Assembly (NCBI RefSeq): GCF_900104805.1
Contig: NZ_LT629751.1
Span: forward strand, 3,019,001-3,083,000
From: Pseudomonas oryzae
Lineage (GTDB): Bacteria > Pseudomonadota > Gammaproteobacteria > Pseudomonadales > Pseudomonadaceae
Length of the DNA: 64,000 nt
Direction: 5' to 3'
The translations under genes and the position numbers were made by a program. The notes below the pieces were generated by a model that saw only the letters and a program-made list of their open reading frames with translations, was not told where the DNA came from and made no database searches. Shown here piece by piece: positions 1 through 8,308 of this stretch (position 1 is the first letter of the stretch; each line of letters begins with the position of its first letter).

Positions 1-794
1 CCGGCCAGCGCCGCCTCGGCGGCCTCCTGCAGCTGCAGATCGAGGTGCAGGCGGATGTCCTTGCCGGGCACCGGGTCGGTGTGCTTCAGCACGCGCAGCA
101 CGCGGCCGCGGGCGTTGGTCTCGACCTCCTCGTAGCCGACCTGGCCGTGCAGCACGTCCTCGTAGAACTTCTCCGCACCGGTCTTGCCGATGTGGTGGGT
201 GCCGCTGTAGTCCACCGGATCGAGCTTCTTCAGCTCCTGCTCGTTGATCCGCCCGACGTAGCCGACCGAATGGGCGAAGTGCTCGCCCTGCGGGTAGTGG
301 CGCACCAGCTGGGCGACCACGTCGACCCCGGGCAGGCGGAACTGGTTGACCGCGACGCGGGCGATCTGCTCCTCGGTCAGCTCGAACAGCACCGGCACCG
401 GTTCGAACGGCCGGCGCCCCTGGCGCAGGCGCTTCTCGAACAACGCGCGCTCCTCCTCGCCCAGCTCGAGCACCTCGACGATGGTGTCGAGCACCTTCGC
501 CCAGTCGCCGGCGCGCTCGCGGGTCACGCTGAGGCTGAAGCTCGGCCGGTTGTCGGCGATGATCACCCCGTTGCGGTCGTAGATCAGCCCGCGGGTCGGC
601 GGCAGCGGCTGCACGTGGATGCGGTTGTTCTCCGCCAGGGTCGAGTGGTGCTCGTACTGGATCACCTGCAGGTAGAACATCCGCGCCACCAGCACGCCGG
701 TGAGCAGCAGCACGCAGATCGCGCCCACGACGGCGCGACTACGCACCAGACGGGCGTCGCGTTCGTGGTCCTTGAGCTGGATCGGCTGCGGCAT
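1..794 (-). CDS. mrdA: Penicillin-binding protein 2 (MrdA), N-terminal part, cut by window edge
   Basis: This is the transpeptidase that cross-links peptidoglycan during rod elongation; it is anchored in the inner membrane and works with RodA. About 264 residues are visible. A short basic cytoplasmic tail (1-20) is followed by one membrane segment (about 21-40) and then the PBP2 dimerisation domain. The motif PTRGLIYDRNG near residue 70 is typical of class B PBPs. The catalytic SxxK lies beyond the window. The start at 794 gives the usual MPQPIQLKDHERD beginning. It is 19 bp downstream of rlmH and likely cotranscribed with rsfS and nadD. Confidence 0.95.
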   Translation of the reverse strand, partial: MPQPIQLKDHERDARLVRSRAVVGAICVLLLTGVLVARMFYLQVIQYEHHSTLAENNRIHVQPLPPTRGLIYDRNGVIIADNRPSFSLSVTRERAGDWAKVLDTIVEVLELGEEERALFEKRLRQGRRPFEPVPVLFELTEEQIARVAVNQFRLPGVDVVAQLVRHYPQGEHFAHSVGYVGRINEQELKKLDPVDYSGTHHIGKTGAEKFYEDVLHGQVGYEEVETNARGRVLRVLKHTDPVPGKDIRLHLDLQLQEAAEAALA

Positions 795-813
795 GGGGCG
801 GAGGCGGAAACCG

Positions 814-1281
814 TTACTTGTGGTACGGGTGGCCGGACAGCACGGTCCAGGCGCGGTAGATCTGCTCGCCGAGCAGCACGCGCACCAGCGGGTGCGGCAG
901 GGTCAGCGGCGACAGCGACCAGCGCTGCTCGCTGCGCGCGCACACCTCCGGCGCCAGCCCTTCCGGGCCGCCGACCATCAGGTTGACGGTGCGCGCGTCG
1001 AGGCGCCAGCGGTCCAGCTCGGCGGCCAGCTGCTCGGTGCTCCACGGCTTGCCATGGACCTCGAGGGTGACCACGCGTTCCCCGGGCTGCACCCGCGCCA
1101 GCATCGCCTCGCCTTCCTGACGGATCAGGCGGGCGATATCGGCGTTCTTGCCGCGGGTGTTGAGCGGAATCTCCACCAGCTCGAGGGTCAGCTCGGGCGG
1201 CAGGCGCTTGACGTACTCCTGCCAGCCCTCCTCGACCCAGCGCGGCATCCGCGAGCCGACGGCGATCAGTCGGATGCGCAT
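814..1281 (-). CDS. rlmH: 23S rRNA pseudouridine-1915 N3-methyltransferase RlmH
   Basis: RlmH is a small SPOUT-fold methyltransferase that uses SAM to modify pseudouridine 1915 in helix 69 of 23S rRNA on the assembled ribosome. The protein is 155 residues, the normal length. The SAM-binding knot is seen in VGGPEGL near residue 103, followed by the C-terminal [18 protein letters not shown] segment and the family ending HPYHK. Only 9 bp separate it from the rsfS stop codon, so it is probably translated from the same message. There is no strong Shine-Dalgarno sequence, which suggests coupling to rsfS. Confidence 0.97.
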   Translation of the reverse strand: MRIRLIAVGSRMPRWVEEGWQEYVKRLPPELTLELVEIPLNTRGKNADIARLIRQEGEAMLARVQPGERVVTLEVHGKPWSTEQLAAELDRWRLDARTVNLMVGGPEGLAPEVCARSEQRWSLSPLTLPHPLVRVLLGEQIYRAWTVLSGHPYHK

Positions 1282-1290
1282 GCCGGAGGC

Positions 1291-1644
1291 TTACTCGTGG
1301 GCCTGCTGGGCGCGGCTCTGCTCGGCGCCCTGCCACAGGCGCTCGAGGTCGTAGAACTGGCGGGTGGCCGCCTGCATGACGTGCACCACCACGTTGCCGA
1401 GGTCGATCAGACCCCATTCGCCGGCGTCCAGGCCTTCGCTGCCGATCGGCCGCACGCCCTGCTCCTTGGTCTTCTCCAGCACGGTGTCGCACAGCGACTT
1501 GACATGGCGGCTGGAGCTGCCGGTGGCGATCACCATGAAGTCGGTGATGCTGGTCTTCTCGCGCACGTCGATGGTGAGGATGTCCTGACCTTTCAGTTCT
1601 TCCAGGGCGGCGATGACCACCTGGACCAGTTGTTCGGCTTGCAT
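1291..1644 (-). CDS. rsfS: Ribosomal silencing factor RsfS
   Basis: RsfS (Iojap/DUF143 family) binds L14 on the 50S subunit and blocks subunit joining under starvation. The start at 1644 ([10 protein letters not shown]) gives 117 residues, the family's usual size; a longer in-frame start at 1698 would add an unlikely 18-residue tail. The core shows the conserved [12 protein letters not shown] and [16 protein letters not shown] segments. It lies 10 bp from the nadD stop, in the conserved nadD-rsfS-rlmH-mrdA order. Confidence 0.96.
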   Translation of the reverse strand: MQAEQLVQVVIAALEELKGQDILTIDVREKTSITDFMVIATGSSSRHVKSLCDTVLEKTKEQGVRPIGSEGLDAGEWGLIDLGNVVVHVMQAATRQFYDLERLWQGAEQSRAQQAHE

Positions 1645-1654
1645 TGTCGAATGT

Positions 1655-2311
1655 TCACTCTTGGGTAGATGGGGTGGCACGGTACAGACCGTGCGCATGG
1701 ATATAGGCCAGCACCGCGTCGGGCACCAGGAAGCGGATCGAGCGGCCGGCGGCCAGACGCTCGCGGATCCCGGTGGCGGAGATCGCCAGCGGCATCTGCC
1801 AGACGAAGGCGATCTGCCCGGCCGGGCCCCGGAGCGACTGCGGGTCGCTCACGCTGCGCGCGGCCTGCAGGTCGCGCAGCGCTTCCGGCGCCTCGCTGTC
1901 GGCGTCCGGGCGCTGCAGCACGACGATGTGGCAGTGGTCGAGCAGTTCCTGCCAGCGGTGCCAGGTCGGCAGGCCGCAGAAGGCGTCCCAGCCGACCAGC
2001 AGCAGCAGCTGGACCTCGCCGCCCAGCTCGGCGCGCAGCGATTCCAGGGTATCGATGGTCCACGACGGCTTGTCGCGCCACAGCTCGCGGTCGTCGACCG
2101 TCAGCGGCGCCACGCCCTCCACCGCCAGGCGCGCCATGTCCAGGCGCTGCTGCGCGCCGACCTGCGGCGTGCCGCGGTGCGGCGGCCGCGCGCTGGGGAT
2201 CAGGCGCAGCTCGTCGAGGGCGAACAGTTCGGCCACCTCGAGCGCGGCGCGCAGGTGGCCGATATGGATGGGGTCGAAGGTGCCGCCGAGCAGACCGATG
2301 CGTTGGGTCAT
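1655..2311 (-). CDS. nadD: Nicotinate-nucleotide adenylyltransferase NadD
   Basis: NadD joins nicotinate mononucleotide to ATP-derived AMP to make deamido-NAD in NAD biosynthesis. The protein is 218 residues and begins [19 protein letters not shown], which holds the nucleotidyltransferase [11 protein letters not shown] signature. The C-terminal [10 protein letters not shown] matches the second substrate motif (SSTxIR) with Ala for Thr at one position. The start codon overlaps the proA stop by one base (TGATG), indicating translational coupling to proA. A much longer reading frame extends upstream but is antiparallel noise inside proA. Confidence 0.96.
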   Translation of the reverse strand: MTQRIGLLGGTFDPIHIGHLRAALEVAELFALDELRLIPSARPPHRGTPQVGAQQRLDMARLAVEGVAPLTVDDRELWRDKPSWTIDTLESLRAELGGEVQLLLLVGWDAFCGLPTWHRWQELLDHCHIVVLQRPDADSEAPEALRDLQAARSVSDPQSLRGPAGQIAFVWQMPLAISATGIRERLAAGRSIRFLVPDAVLAYIHAHGLYRATPSTQE

Positions 2312-3576
2312 CAGCCGCGCACGTGACCGTCGCCGAATACCACGTACTTCTCGCTGGTCAGCCCTTCCAGGCCGACCGGGCCGCGGGCGTGCAGCTTGTC
2401 GGTGGAGATGCCGATCTCGGCGCCCAGGCCGTACTCGAAGCCGTCGGCGAAGCGGGTCGAGGCGTTGATCATCACCGAGCTGGAGTCCACCTCGGTGAGG
2501 AAGCGCCGCGCGTCGGTGAAGTTCTCGGTGATGATCGCATCGGTGTGGTGCGAGCCGTAGTGGTTGATGTGCGCGATGGCCGCCTCGAGGCCGTCGACCA
2601 CGCGGATCGACAGGATCGGCGCGTTGTACTCGGTGTGCCAGTCCTCCTCGCTCGCCTCCAGCACGCCGCCGCCGAGCAGCGCGCGGGTCGCCGCGCAGCC
2701 GCGCAGCTCGACGCCCTTGGCGCGGTAGATGTCGGCCAGCGGCGGCAGCACGCGCTCGGCGATGTCCGCGTGCACCAGCAGGGTTTCCATGGTGTTGCAC
2801 GGCGCGAAGCGCTGGGTCTTGGCGTTGTCGGCGACGCGGATCGCCTTGTCGACGTCGGCGGCGACGTCGATGTAGACGTGGCAGATGCCGTCCAAGTGCT
2901 TGATCACCGGCACCCGCGCGTCGCGGCTGATGCGCTCGATCAGGCCCTTGCCGCCGCGCGGCACGATGACGTCGACGAACTCGGGCATGGCGATCAGCTG
3001 GCCCACCGCGGCGCGGTCGGTGGTTTCCACCACCTGCACGCAGGCCGCCGGCAGGCCGGCCTCGGCCAGGCCCTGCTGGATGCAGGCGGCGATGGCGCGG
3101 TTGGAGTGGATCGCCTCGGAGCCGCCACGCAGGATGGTGGCGTTGCCGGACTTCAGGCACAGGCTGGCGGCGTCGATGGTCACGTTCGGCCGCGACTCGT
3201 AGATGATGCCGATCACGCCGAGCGGCACGCGCATCTTGCCGACCTGGATGCCCGACGGCATGTAGCGCATGTCGCGGATGGTGCCGATCGGATCGGGCAG
3301 GCCGGCGACCTGGCGCAGGCCCTCGATCATGTCGTCGATGCGCGCCGGGGTCAGTGCCAGGCGGTCGAGCATGGCCTCGTCGAGGCCGTTGGCGCGGCCG
3401 TTGTCGAGGTCCTGGGCGTTGGCGCGGATCAGTTCCTCGCGCGCGGCGTCGAGGGCGCGGGCGGCGGCCAGCAGGGCGTTGTTCTTCTGCGCGGTGGTGG
3501 CGCGCGCAGTGACGCGCGAGGCCTCGCGCGCGGCGCGACCCAGGCGGGTCATGTAATCGAGTACGGACTCGGTCAT
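2311..3576 (-). CDS. proA: Gamma-glutamyl phosphate reductase ProA
   Basis: ProA reduces gamma-glutamyl phosphate to glutamate semialdehyde with NADPH, the second step of proline synthesis in the cytoplasm. The protein is 421 residues, the usual Pseudomonas length. It has the aldehyde dehydrogenase fold; the catalytic cysteine lies in the [11 protein letters not shown] motif near residue 260. The start at 3576 (MTESVLDYM) is preferred over 3678, which would add 34 unrelated residues. Proline synthesis genes often neighbour nadD in pseudomonads. A consensus -10 box lies 35 bp upstream. Confidence 0.97.
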   Translation of the reverse strand: MTESVLDYMTRLGRAAREASRVTARATTAQKNNALLAAARALDAAREELIRANAQDLDNGRANGLDEAMLDRLALTPARIDDMIEGLRQVAGLPDPIGTIRDMRYMPSGIQVGKMRVPLGVIGIIYESRPNVTIDAASLCLKSGNATILRGGSEAIHSNRAIAACIQQGLAEAGLPAACVQVVETTDRAAVGQLIAMPEFVDVIVPRGGKGLIERISRDARVPVIKHLDGICHVYIDVAADVDKAIRVADNAKTQRFAPCNTMETLLVHADIAERVLPPLADIYRAKGVELRGCAATRALLGGGVLEASEEDWHTEYNAPILSIRVVDGLEAAIAHINHYGSHHTDAIITENFTDARRFLTEVDSSSVMINASTRFADGFEYGLGAEIGISTDKLHARGPVGLEGLTSEKYVVFGDGHVRG

Positions 3577-3610
3577 GGTCTCGGCGATCCGGCTGCGGAA
3601 AAAGTGCTCG

Positions 3611-3616
3611 ATTATA
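3611..3616 (-). promoter_or_regulatory. Candidate -10 box for proA
   Basis: A perfect TATAAT is present on the minus strand, placing a start of transcription about 28 nt before the proA start codon. No good -35 hexamer is seen at 16-18 bp, so this is a partial promoter call. Confidence 0.4.
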
Positions 3617-3720
3617 GCCGCGCCGCCGCCCTGCGCCCAGCGCAAGCAGGCGGACGGTGGTTTAGCGTGCGTTGCCACATGTTGCTACCATCGACGCAAA
3701 CCGAGCCGCCATCGCCCCGC

Positions 3721-4434
3721 ATGCCCACTCCCGACCGCTCCCTGCCCTGGCCCGCCGCCCGCCCGCTGGCCGACGCCTTCTTCGATCGCGACGCCTGTCT
3801 GCTGGCCCGCGAGCTGCTCGGCAAGGTGATCCGCCACCGCGTCGGTGACCTGTGGCTGAGCGCGCGGATCATCGAGACCGAGGCCTACTACCTGACCGAC
3901 AGGGGCAGCCACGCCTCGCTCGGCTACACCCACAAGCGCCGCGCGCTGTTCATGGACGGCGGACACATCTACATGTACTACGCGCGCGGCGGCGACTCGC
4001 TGAACTTCAGCGCCCACGGCGCCGGCAACGCGGTGCTGATCAAGTCCGGCTTCCCCTGGCAGGACGCGCTGAGCGGCGCGGATTCGCTGGCACGCATGCA
4101 GGCCAACAACCCCGACCGCCAGGGCCGGCCGCGCCCCCCGGAGAAGCTGTGCGCCGGACAGACCCTGCTGTGCCGCGCCCTCGGCCTCAAGGTGCCGGAG
4201 TGGGACGGCGCACGCTTCGACTGGCGCCGCCTGTTCGTCGAGGATGTCGGCGAACGGCCGGCGCAGATCGTGCAGACCACCCGCCTGGGCATCCCCCGCG
4301 GGCGCGACGAGCACCTCGAATACCGCTTCGTCGACGCCGACCACGCCCGCCACTGCACGCGCAACCCGCTGCGTCGCGGCCAGCGCGCAGGCACGGACTT
4401 CCATCTGCTCGAGGTCAAGGAGCACGACGCATGA
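3721..4434 (+). CDS. mpg: DNA-3-methyladenine glycosylase (AAG/Mpg family)
   Basis: This enzyme removes alkylated purines such as 3-methyladenine from DNA, starting base-excision repair. The protein is 237 residues and matches the mammalian-type AAG (MPG) family rather than AlkA or Tag. Visible family features are LARELLGKVI near the N-terminus, the ETEAYY motif with the predicted catalytic Glu, the GSHASLGYTHKRRALFM segment, and the NFSAHGAGNAVLIKS region. The ATG at 3721 is preferred over an in-frame ATG at 3679. Its stop overlaps the next gene by 4 bp (ATGA). Confidence 0.93.
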   Translation: MPTPDRSLPWPAARPLADAFFDRDACLLARELLGKVIRHRVGDLWLSARIIETEAYYLTDRGSHASLGYTHKRRALFMDGGHIYMYYARGGDSLNFSAHGAGNAVLIKSGFPWQDALSGADSLARMQANNPDRQGRPRPPEKLCAGQTLLCRALGLKVPEWDGARFDWRRLFVEDVGERPAQIVQTTRLGIPRGRDEHLEYRFVDADHARHCTRNPLRRGQRAGTDFHLLEVKEHDA

Positions 4435-5738
4435 GCCAGTGGTTCGACACTCTCACCGCCTGGCTGGGCGCCCACCCCGAGTGGCTGGGCCTGGCCCTGT
4501 TCCTGATCGCCTGCATCGAGTGCCTGACCATCGTCGGCATCGTGGTGCCGGGCACCGTGCTGCTGTTCGCCGTCGCCGCCATGGCCGGCAGCGGCGTGCT
4601 CAGCCTGTGGGAGACCCTGCTGCTCGGCTACGCCGGCGGCCTGTTCGGCGATGCGCTGTCCTATGCCCTCGGCCGGCGCTTCCACCAGGACATCCGCCGC
4701 CTGCCGCTGCTGCGCGATCACCCGGAATGGCTGGCCCAGGCCGAGTTCTACTTCCAGCGCTATGGGGTCGCCAGCCTGCTGCTCGGCCGCTTCATCGGCC
4801 CGCTGCGGCCGATGCTGCCGACCGTGGCCGGCATGCTCGACATGCCGCTGCCGCGCTTCGTCGCGGTCAGCCTGGTGGCCGCCGCCGGCTGGGCGCTGGT
4901 CTACCTGCTGCCCGGCTGGATGACCGGCGCCGCGCTGCGCCTGCCGCTGCCGGAGGGTTTCTGGTGGCAGGCCGGGGTGCTGGCCGGCGCCCTCGCCGCC
5001 CTGCTCGCCCTGATCGGCCAGGCCAGCCTGCGCGAGCGGCGCTCGGCGGCGCCGCTGGCCGCCGCACTGAGCACGCTGCTGCTGGTCGCCCTGTTCGTCG
5101 GCTGGCGGCAGTTCGCGGTGTTCGACCAGGCGCTGCTGGCGCTGGCGCAGCGCCTGCGCAGCACGGCGCTGGACGACTGGATGGTCCGCCTGACCCACCT
5201 CGGCGACTTCGCCGTGCAGCTCGGCGCCGGCCTGCTGCTCGGCCTGCTGCTGGCGCTGGCGCGGCAGTGGCGCGCGCTGCTGTTCGCCACCCTCAGCCTG
5301 GCCGGCACCGCGCTGGCCAACCATGGTCTCAAGCTGCTGTTCGCCCGCGCCCGCCCTGAGATCCTCGCCCAGCCGCTGGACAGCTTCAGCCTGCCCAGCG
5401 GGCACAGCTCGGCGGCCTTCGCCTTCTGCCTGGTGCTCGGCGTGCTGGCCGGGCGCGGCGCGCCGGCGCGGGTGCGCCTGATCTGGCTGCTGCTGGCCGG
5501 CCTGCCGGCGCTGGCCATCGGCCTGTCGCGGATCTACCTGGGGGTGCACTGGCCGACCGACGTGCTGGCCGGCGCCCTGCTCGCCGGCAGCCTCTGCGCC
5601 CTTGCCCTGCACCTGGCGCAGCGGCGCACGCCGCTGCCCGCCCTGGGCCGGCTGGGCTGGGGCCTGCCGCTCGCCGTACTGCTCGGCGCCGGCCTGCTCG
5701 CCGCGCTCGGCGGCGACGCCGCGGCGTACCGCCACTGA
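4431..5738 (+). CDS. DedA-family membrane protein fused to PAP2 phosphatase domain
   Basis: The 435-residue protein joins two membrane domains. Residues 1-200 form a DedA domain, with the characteristic FIGPLRPMLPTVAGM segment. Residues about 230-420 form a type-2 phosphatidic acid phosphatase, and all three PAP2 motifs can be seen: KLLFARARP, PSGHSS and SRIYLGVHWPTD. The likely role is dephosphorylation of a lipid phosphate or undecaprenyl pyrophosphate at the periplasmic face, with DedA possibly acting in lipid flipping; this is inferred from the families. It overlaps mpg by 4 bp, so the two are cotranscribed although functionally unrelated. Confidence 0.88.
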   Translation: MSQWFDTLTAWLGAHPEWLGLALFLIACIECLTIVGIVVPGTVLLFAVAAMAGSGVLSLWETLLLGYAGGLFGDALSYALGRRFHQDIRRLPLLRDHPEWLAQAEFYFQRYGVASLLLGRFIGPLRPMLPTVAGMLDMPLPRFVAVSLVAAAGWALVYLLPGWMTGAALRLPLPEGFWWQAGVLAGALAALLALIGQASLRERRSAAPLAAALSTLLLVALFVGWRQFAVFDQALLALAQRLRSTALDDWMVRLTHLGDFAVQLGAGLLLGLLLALARQWRALLFATLSLAGTALANHGLKLLFARARPEILAQPLDSFSLPSGHSSAAFAFCLVLGVLAGRGAPARVRLIWLLLAGLPALAIGLSRIYLGVHWPTDVLAGALLAGSLCALALHLAQRRTPLPALGRLGWGLPLAVLLGAGLLAALGGDAAAYRH

Positions 5739-5748
5739 GCGCCCCCTT

Positions 5749-5808
5749 GCAGGAGCCAGCCTGCTGGCGATGCCTGGAGCAGCCGATCGCCAGCGCGCTG
5801 GCTCCTAC
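5749..5808. repeat. REP pair (GAGCCAGC-type)
   Basis: Two inverted copies of a short palindromic REP face each other: a plus copy at 5749-5771 and a minus copy at 5786-5808 with a GTAG foot. The same 23-bp sequence recurs exactly at 60313-60335. It may act as a transcript-end hairpin for the DedA-PAP2 gene. Confidence 0.75.
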
Positions 5809-5831
5809 GGGAGCGGCGCCGCGGCCCGCGG

Positions 5832-6548
5832 TCAGGCCACCAGCGCCACCACCAGCGGCAGCAGGATCGCCGTGGCGCCGCCCATCAGGCTCATCGCCAG
5901 CGCCGAGAAGGCGCCGGTCTCCTCGCCCTCCTGCAGGGCCTGGGCGGTGCCCACCGCGTGGGCGGTGAGGCCCAGCGCCATGCCGCGCGCCGCCGGGTTG
6001 CGCACGCCGATGCGGGTGAGCAGCGCCGGGCCGAGGATGGCGCCGATCACCCCGGTGATCAGCACGAACACCGCGGCCAGCGCGGCGATGCCGCCGAGCT
6101 GCTCGGCGACCAGCATGGCGATCGGCGAGGTCACCGACTTGGGCAGCAGGGTCATCTGCATCACGTGGTCGGCGCCCAGCAGCCAGGCGAAGCCGATGCC
6201 CAGCGCGGTGGCCAGGCTGCCGGCCAGCGTCAGGGTGATGAGGATCGGCCAGAGCAGCTGGCGGATGCGCTTGAGGTTGAGGAACAGCGGAATGGCCAGG
6301 GCCACGGTGGCCGGGCCGAGGAACACGCTGAGCATGCTGACGCTGGCGCGGTACTGGGCGTAGTCGATGCCGCACAGCAGCAGCACGCCGATCACCAGGG
6401 TCATCGACAGCAGCACCGGCTGCAGGAACACCAGGCGGGTGCGCTCGAACAGCGCCAGGGCCAGCTGGTAGGCGCCGAGGGTGATGCCGAAGCCGAACAG
6501 CGGGTGCTCGAGGATGGCCTGCAGGGCGGCCGCGAAACTGCCCGTCAT
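5832..6548 (-). CDS. LrgB-type membrane protein
   Basis: This 238-residue protein belongs to the LrgB/CidB/YohK family of polytopic inner-membrane proteins. It has several long hydrophobic segments and the family motif TKSVTSPIA appears as PKSVTSPIAM near residue 137. In bacteria the LrgAB pair is linked to murein hydrolase export or to export of pyruvate and glycolate; the substrate here is unknown. Its start overlaps the LrgA-type gene by 4 bp (ATGA), so both are made from one message. Confidence 0.9.
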   Translation of the reverse strand: MTGSFAAALQAILEHPLFGFGITLGAYQLALALFERTRLVFLQPVLLSMTLVIGVLLLCGIDYAQYRASVSMLSVFLGPATVALAIPLFLNLKRIRQLLWPILITLTLAGSLATALGIGFAWLLGADHVMQMTLLPKSVTSPIAMLVAEQLGGIAALAAVFVLITGVIGAILGPALLTRIGVRNPAARGMALGLTAHAVGTAQALQEGEETGAFSALAMSLMGGATAILLPLVVALVA

Positions 6549-6907
6549 GCCTGCCGCCCCTTGCGCTGCTGGCGCTCGATCAGCCGCTGCATCAGCCAGC
6601 CGGCGAACAGCATGGCGATCAGCAGCGACAGCACCAGGGTGGCGCTCAGCGCCCAGAAGTCGGCGGCGATCGCCTCGGCGTAAACCATCACCCCCACCGC
6701 CGGCGGCACCAGCAGCAGCGGCAGGTAGCGCAGCAGGGCGCCGCCCGCCTCGCCGATCGGCGCCGGCACCTCGCCATGCCAGACCAGGAAGACGAACAGC
6801 AGCAGCATGCCGATGATCGGCCCCGGCAGCATCGGCAGCAGCAGCACGTTCAACCCCGTGCCCAGCAGCTGGAACAGGACCAGCCAGCTAATTCCACGCA
6901 ACAGCAT
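6545..6907 (-). CDS. LrgA-type holin-like membrane protein
   Basis: This 120-residue protein has four predicted membrane segments and belongs to the LrgA/CidA/YohJ family, the small partner of LrgB. The conserved LPGPIIGMLLLF segment is present near residue 25. The ATG at 6907 lies 8 nt from a strong AAGGAG ribosome-binding site; a GTG one codon earlier is possible. It is the first gene of a two-gene operon. Confidence 0.9.
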   Translation of the reverse strand: MLLRGISWLVLFQLLGTGLNVLLLPMLPGPIIGMLLLFVFLVWHGEVPAPIGEAGGALLRYLPLLLVPPAVGVMVYAEAIAADFWALSATLVLSLLIAMLFAGWLMQRLIERQQRKGRQA

Positions 6908-6933
6908 CACAATATCTCCTTGAACACGGCAGC

Positions 6934-6939
6934 ATTATA
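6934..6939 (-). promoter_or_regulatory. Candidate -10 box for the lrgAB-type operon
   Basis: A perfect TATAAT on the minus strand lies 27 bp before the LrgA start codon. No convincing -35 is visible, so a regulator may be needed or the match may be chance. Confidence 0.4.
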
Positions 6940-7058
6940 AAAGCGTCCACAACGATTACACTTGGATTGAATGCATCGACTGGCGGCGCCCTGCCCAGAG
7001 CCTCTGCCGCCACCTCGCCGTGCAGGCGACCACCCCCGGACAAATAGAACGAGCAGCC

Positions 7059-7706
7059 ATGCCGCATACCAACAAGCCCCGCAACCTGCTGATCTTCGGT
7101 GCCAGCGGCCTGACCGGCGAGCACCTGCTCGACCGCGTGCTCAGCGAGCCCACCGTGCAGCGAGTGGTGGCCCCCAGCCGCAGGCCGCTGTCGGCGCACC
7201 CGCACCTGCACAACCCACGCGGCAATCTGTTGGAAATCCTCCAGCAGCTCGAAGGTCCGCTGGACACGGTGTTCTGCTGCCTGGGCAGCCCGATCACCCA
7301 GAACAGCTCGGAGGCCAGCTTCGCCGCCATCGACCGCGACCTGGTGGTGGCCTGCGCTCAGCGCGCCCGCGAGCTGGGTGCGCGACACCTGCTGGTGGTC
7401 AGTTCGCTGGGCGCCGACCCGCACTCGCGGGTGCCCTACAGCCGCATCAAGGGTGAGATGGAGGAGCTGCTCAAGGCCCAGGGCTGGCCGCAGCTGACCA
7501 TCGCCCGCCCCTCGCTGCTGCTCGGCCAGCGCTGCGACGCGCGTCTGCTCGAGCAGGTCGTCTCACCGATGGCACGGATCCTGCTGGGGAAGTGGCGTGC
7601 CATTTCGGTGTGCGCCCTGGCTCGGGCGCTCTGGCGCCTGGCCCTGGAAGACGGCCAGGGCGTGCGGGTGGTCGAGTCGGACGAGCTGCGTCGGCTCGGG
7701 CGCTGA
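7059..7706 (+). CDS. NAD(P)-binding Rossmann-fold oxidoreductase/epimerase-like protein
   Basis: This 215-residue protein has an N-terminal dinucleotide-binding motif, [12 protein letters not shown], as in atypical short-chain dehydrogenases of the NAD(P)H-binding (HTATIP2-like) group. SSLGAD and a [12 protein letters not shown] stretch (Y and K of the usual YxxxK) follow. The substrate is unknown. The start at 7059 is chosen because it puts the Rossmann motif close to the N-terminus. The next gene follows after about 100 bp on the same strand. Confidence 0.85.
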   Translation: MPHTNKPRNLLIFGASGLTGEHLLDRVLSEPTVQRVVAPSRRPLSAHPHLHNPRGNLLEILQQLEGPLDTVFCCLGSPITQNSSEASFAAIDRDLVVACAQRARELGARHLLVVSSLGADPHSRVPYSRIKGEMEELLKAQGWPQLTIARPSLLLGQRCDARLLEQVVSPMARILLGKWRAISVCALARALWRLALEDGQGVRVVESDELRRLGR

Positions 7707-7804
7707 GGCCCACATCGGGGTGGCGAGCGGCGGCGGGAACGCCCGACCGCCGATCCACAAGCCGCGACACAGCGGCGAACGCCACAACCCTCGAGGGACC
7801 CGAC

Positions 7805-8173
7805 ATGACCGTATTCACTTCCTGGCAAGCCCAAGGCCTCACCGGCAACGCCGTGCTGGAGGCGCAGCACTGCTGGCTCGGCCAACTGGCCGAAGGGCTC
7901 AGCGCGCGCCTGCAGAGCGACAGCTCGCCGGCGGCGGTCGGTACCTGTCTGGAGCGCCTGCTGAGCGGCCTGCTGCAGTCGCTGGTCAGCGCCGAGGACG
8001 CCGTGCAGGCGCAGGGTCTGCCGGTGGAGGCACTGGTCGAGGAACACAACCGGCTGTGCCTGGAAGTGCTCGAGCTGCTGCGCCGCCACGAGCGCGGCGC
8101 GCACGTCGGCCTGGAGCTGCTCGACCTGCTGCACGGCTGCCTGGGCAGTCGCGATCTCTACACCCGCCACTGA
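7805..8173 (+). CDS. Small helical protein resembling a degenerate hemerythrin
   Basis: The 122-residue protein looks helical throughout. Its layout resembles bacteriohemerythrin: a QH pair at 21-22 near the first helix, an acidic pair E64-D65 where the HFxxEE motif usually falls, GLP at 71-73 in place of GYP, and H81 in the region of the last helix. Most of the metal-ligand histidines are missing, so oxygen or iron binding is doubtful. I cannot assign a role. It follows the Rossmann-fold gene on the same strand after a gap of about 100 bp and ends before the gbcA terminator. Confidence 0.7.
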   Translation: MTVFTSWQAQGLTGNAVLEAQHCWLGQLAEGLSARLQSDSSPAAVGTCLERLLSGLLQSLVSAEDAVQAQGLPVEALVEEHNRLCLEVLELLRRHERGAHVGLELLDLLHGCLGSRDLYTRH

Positions 8174-8274
8174 ATCGCCAGCGCACCATTACGGTGCAGG
8201 CTTGAACGCAACGCGCAAAGCCGGGCACGCCTGCGACGAGGCGGCCCGGCTGACGGCCGAAAAGACTCACGACC

Positions 8275-8300
8275 GGCGGGGCCGCCTGGCGCGGCCCCGC
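8275..8300 (-). terminator. Probable terminator hairpin downstream of gbcA
   Basis: A 10-bp perfect GC stem (GCGGGGCCGC paired with GCGGCCCCGC) with a 5-nt loop lies 8 bp past the gbcA stop. The T run on the minus strand is displaced by about ten bases, so efficiency is uncertain. Confidence 0.55.
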
Positions 8301-8308
8301 CCGCTCGC

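Noticed and set aside
1669-3600. Long plus-strand open frame opposite nadD and proA
   Set aside because: It is antisense to two well-recognised genes, and its product is a low-complexity Arg/Ala/Gly string. GC-rich DNA has few stops. The same applies to long frames opposite exaA, the MFS gene, nahK and the SulP gene.
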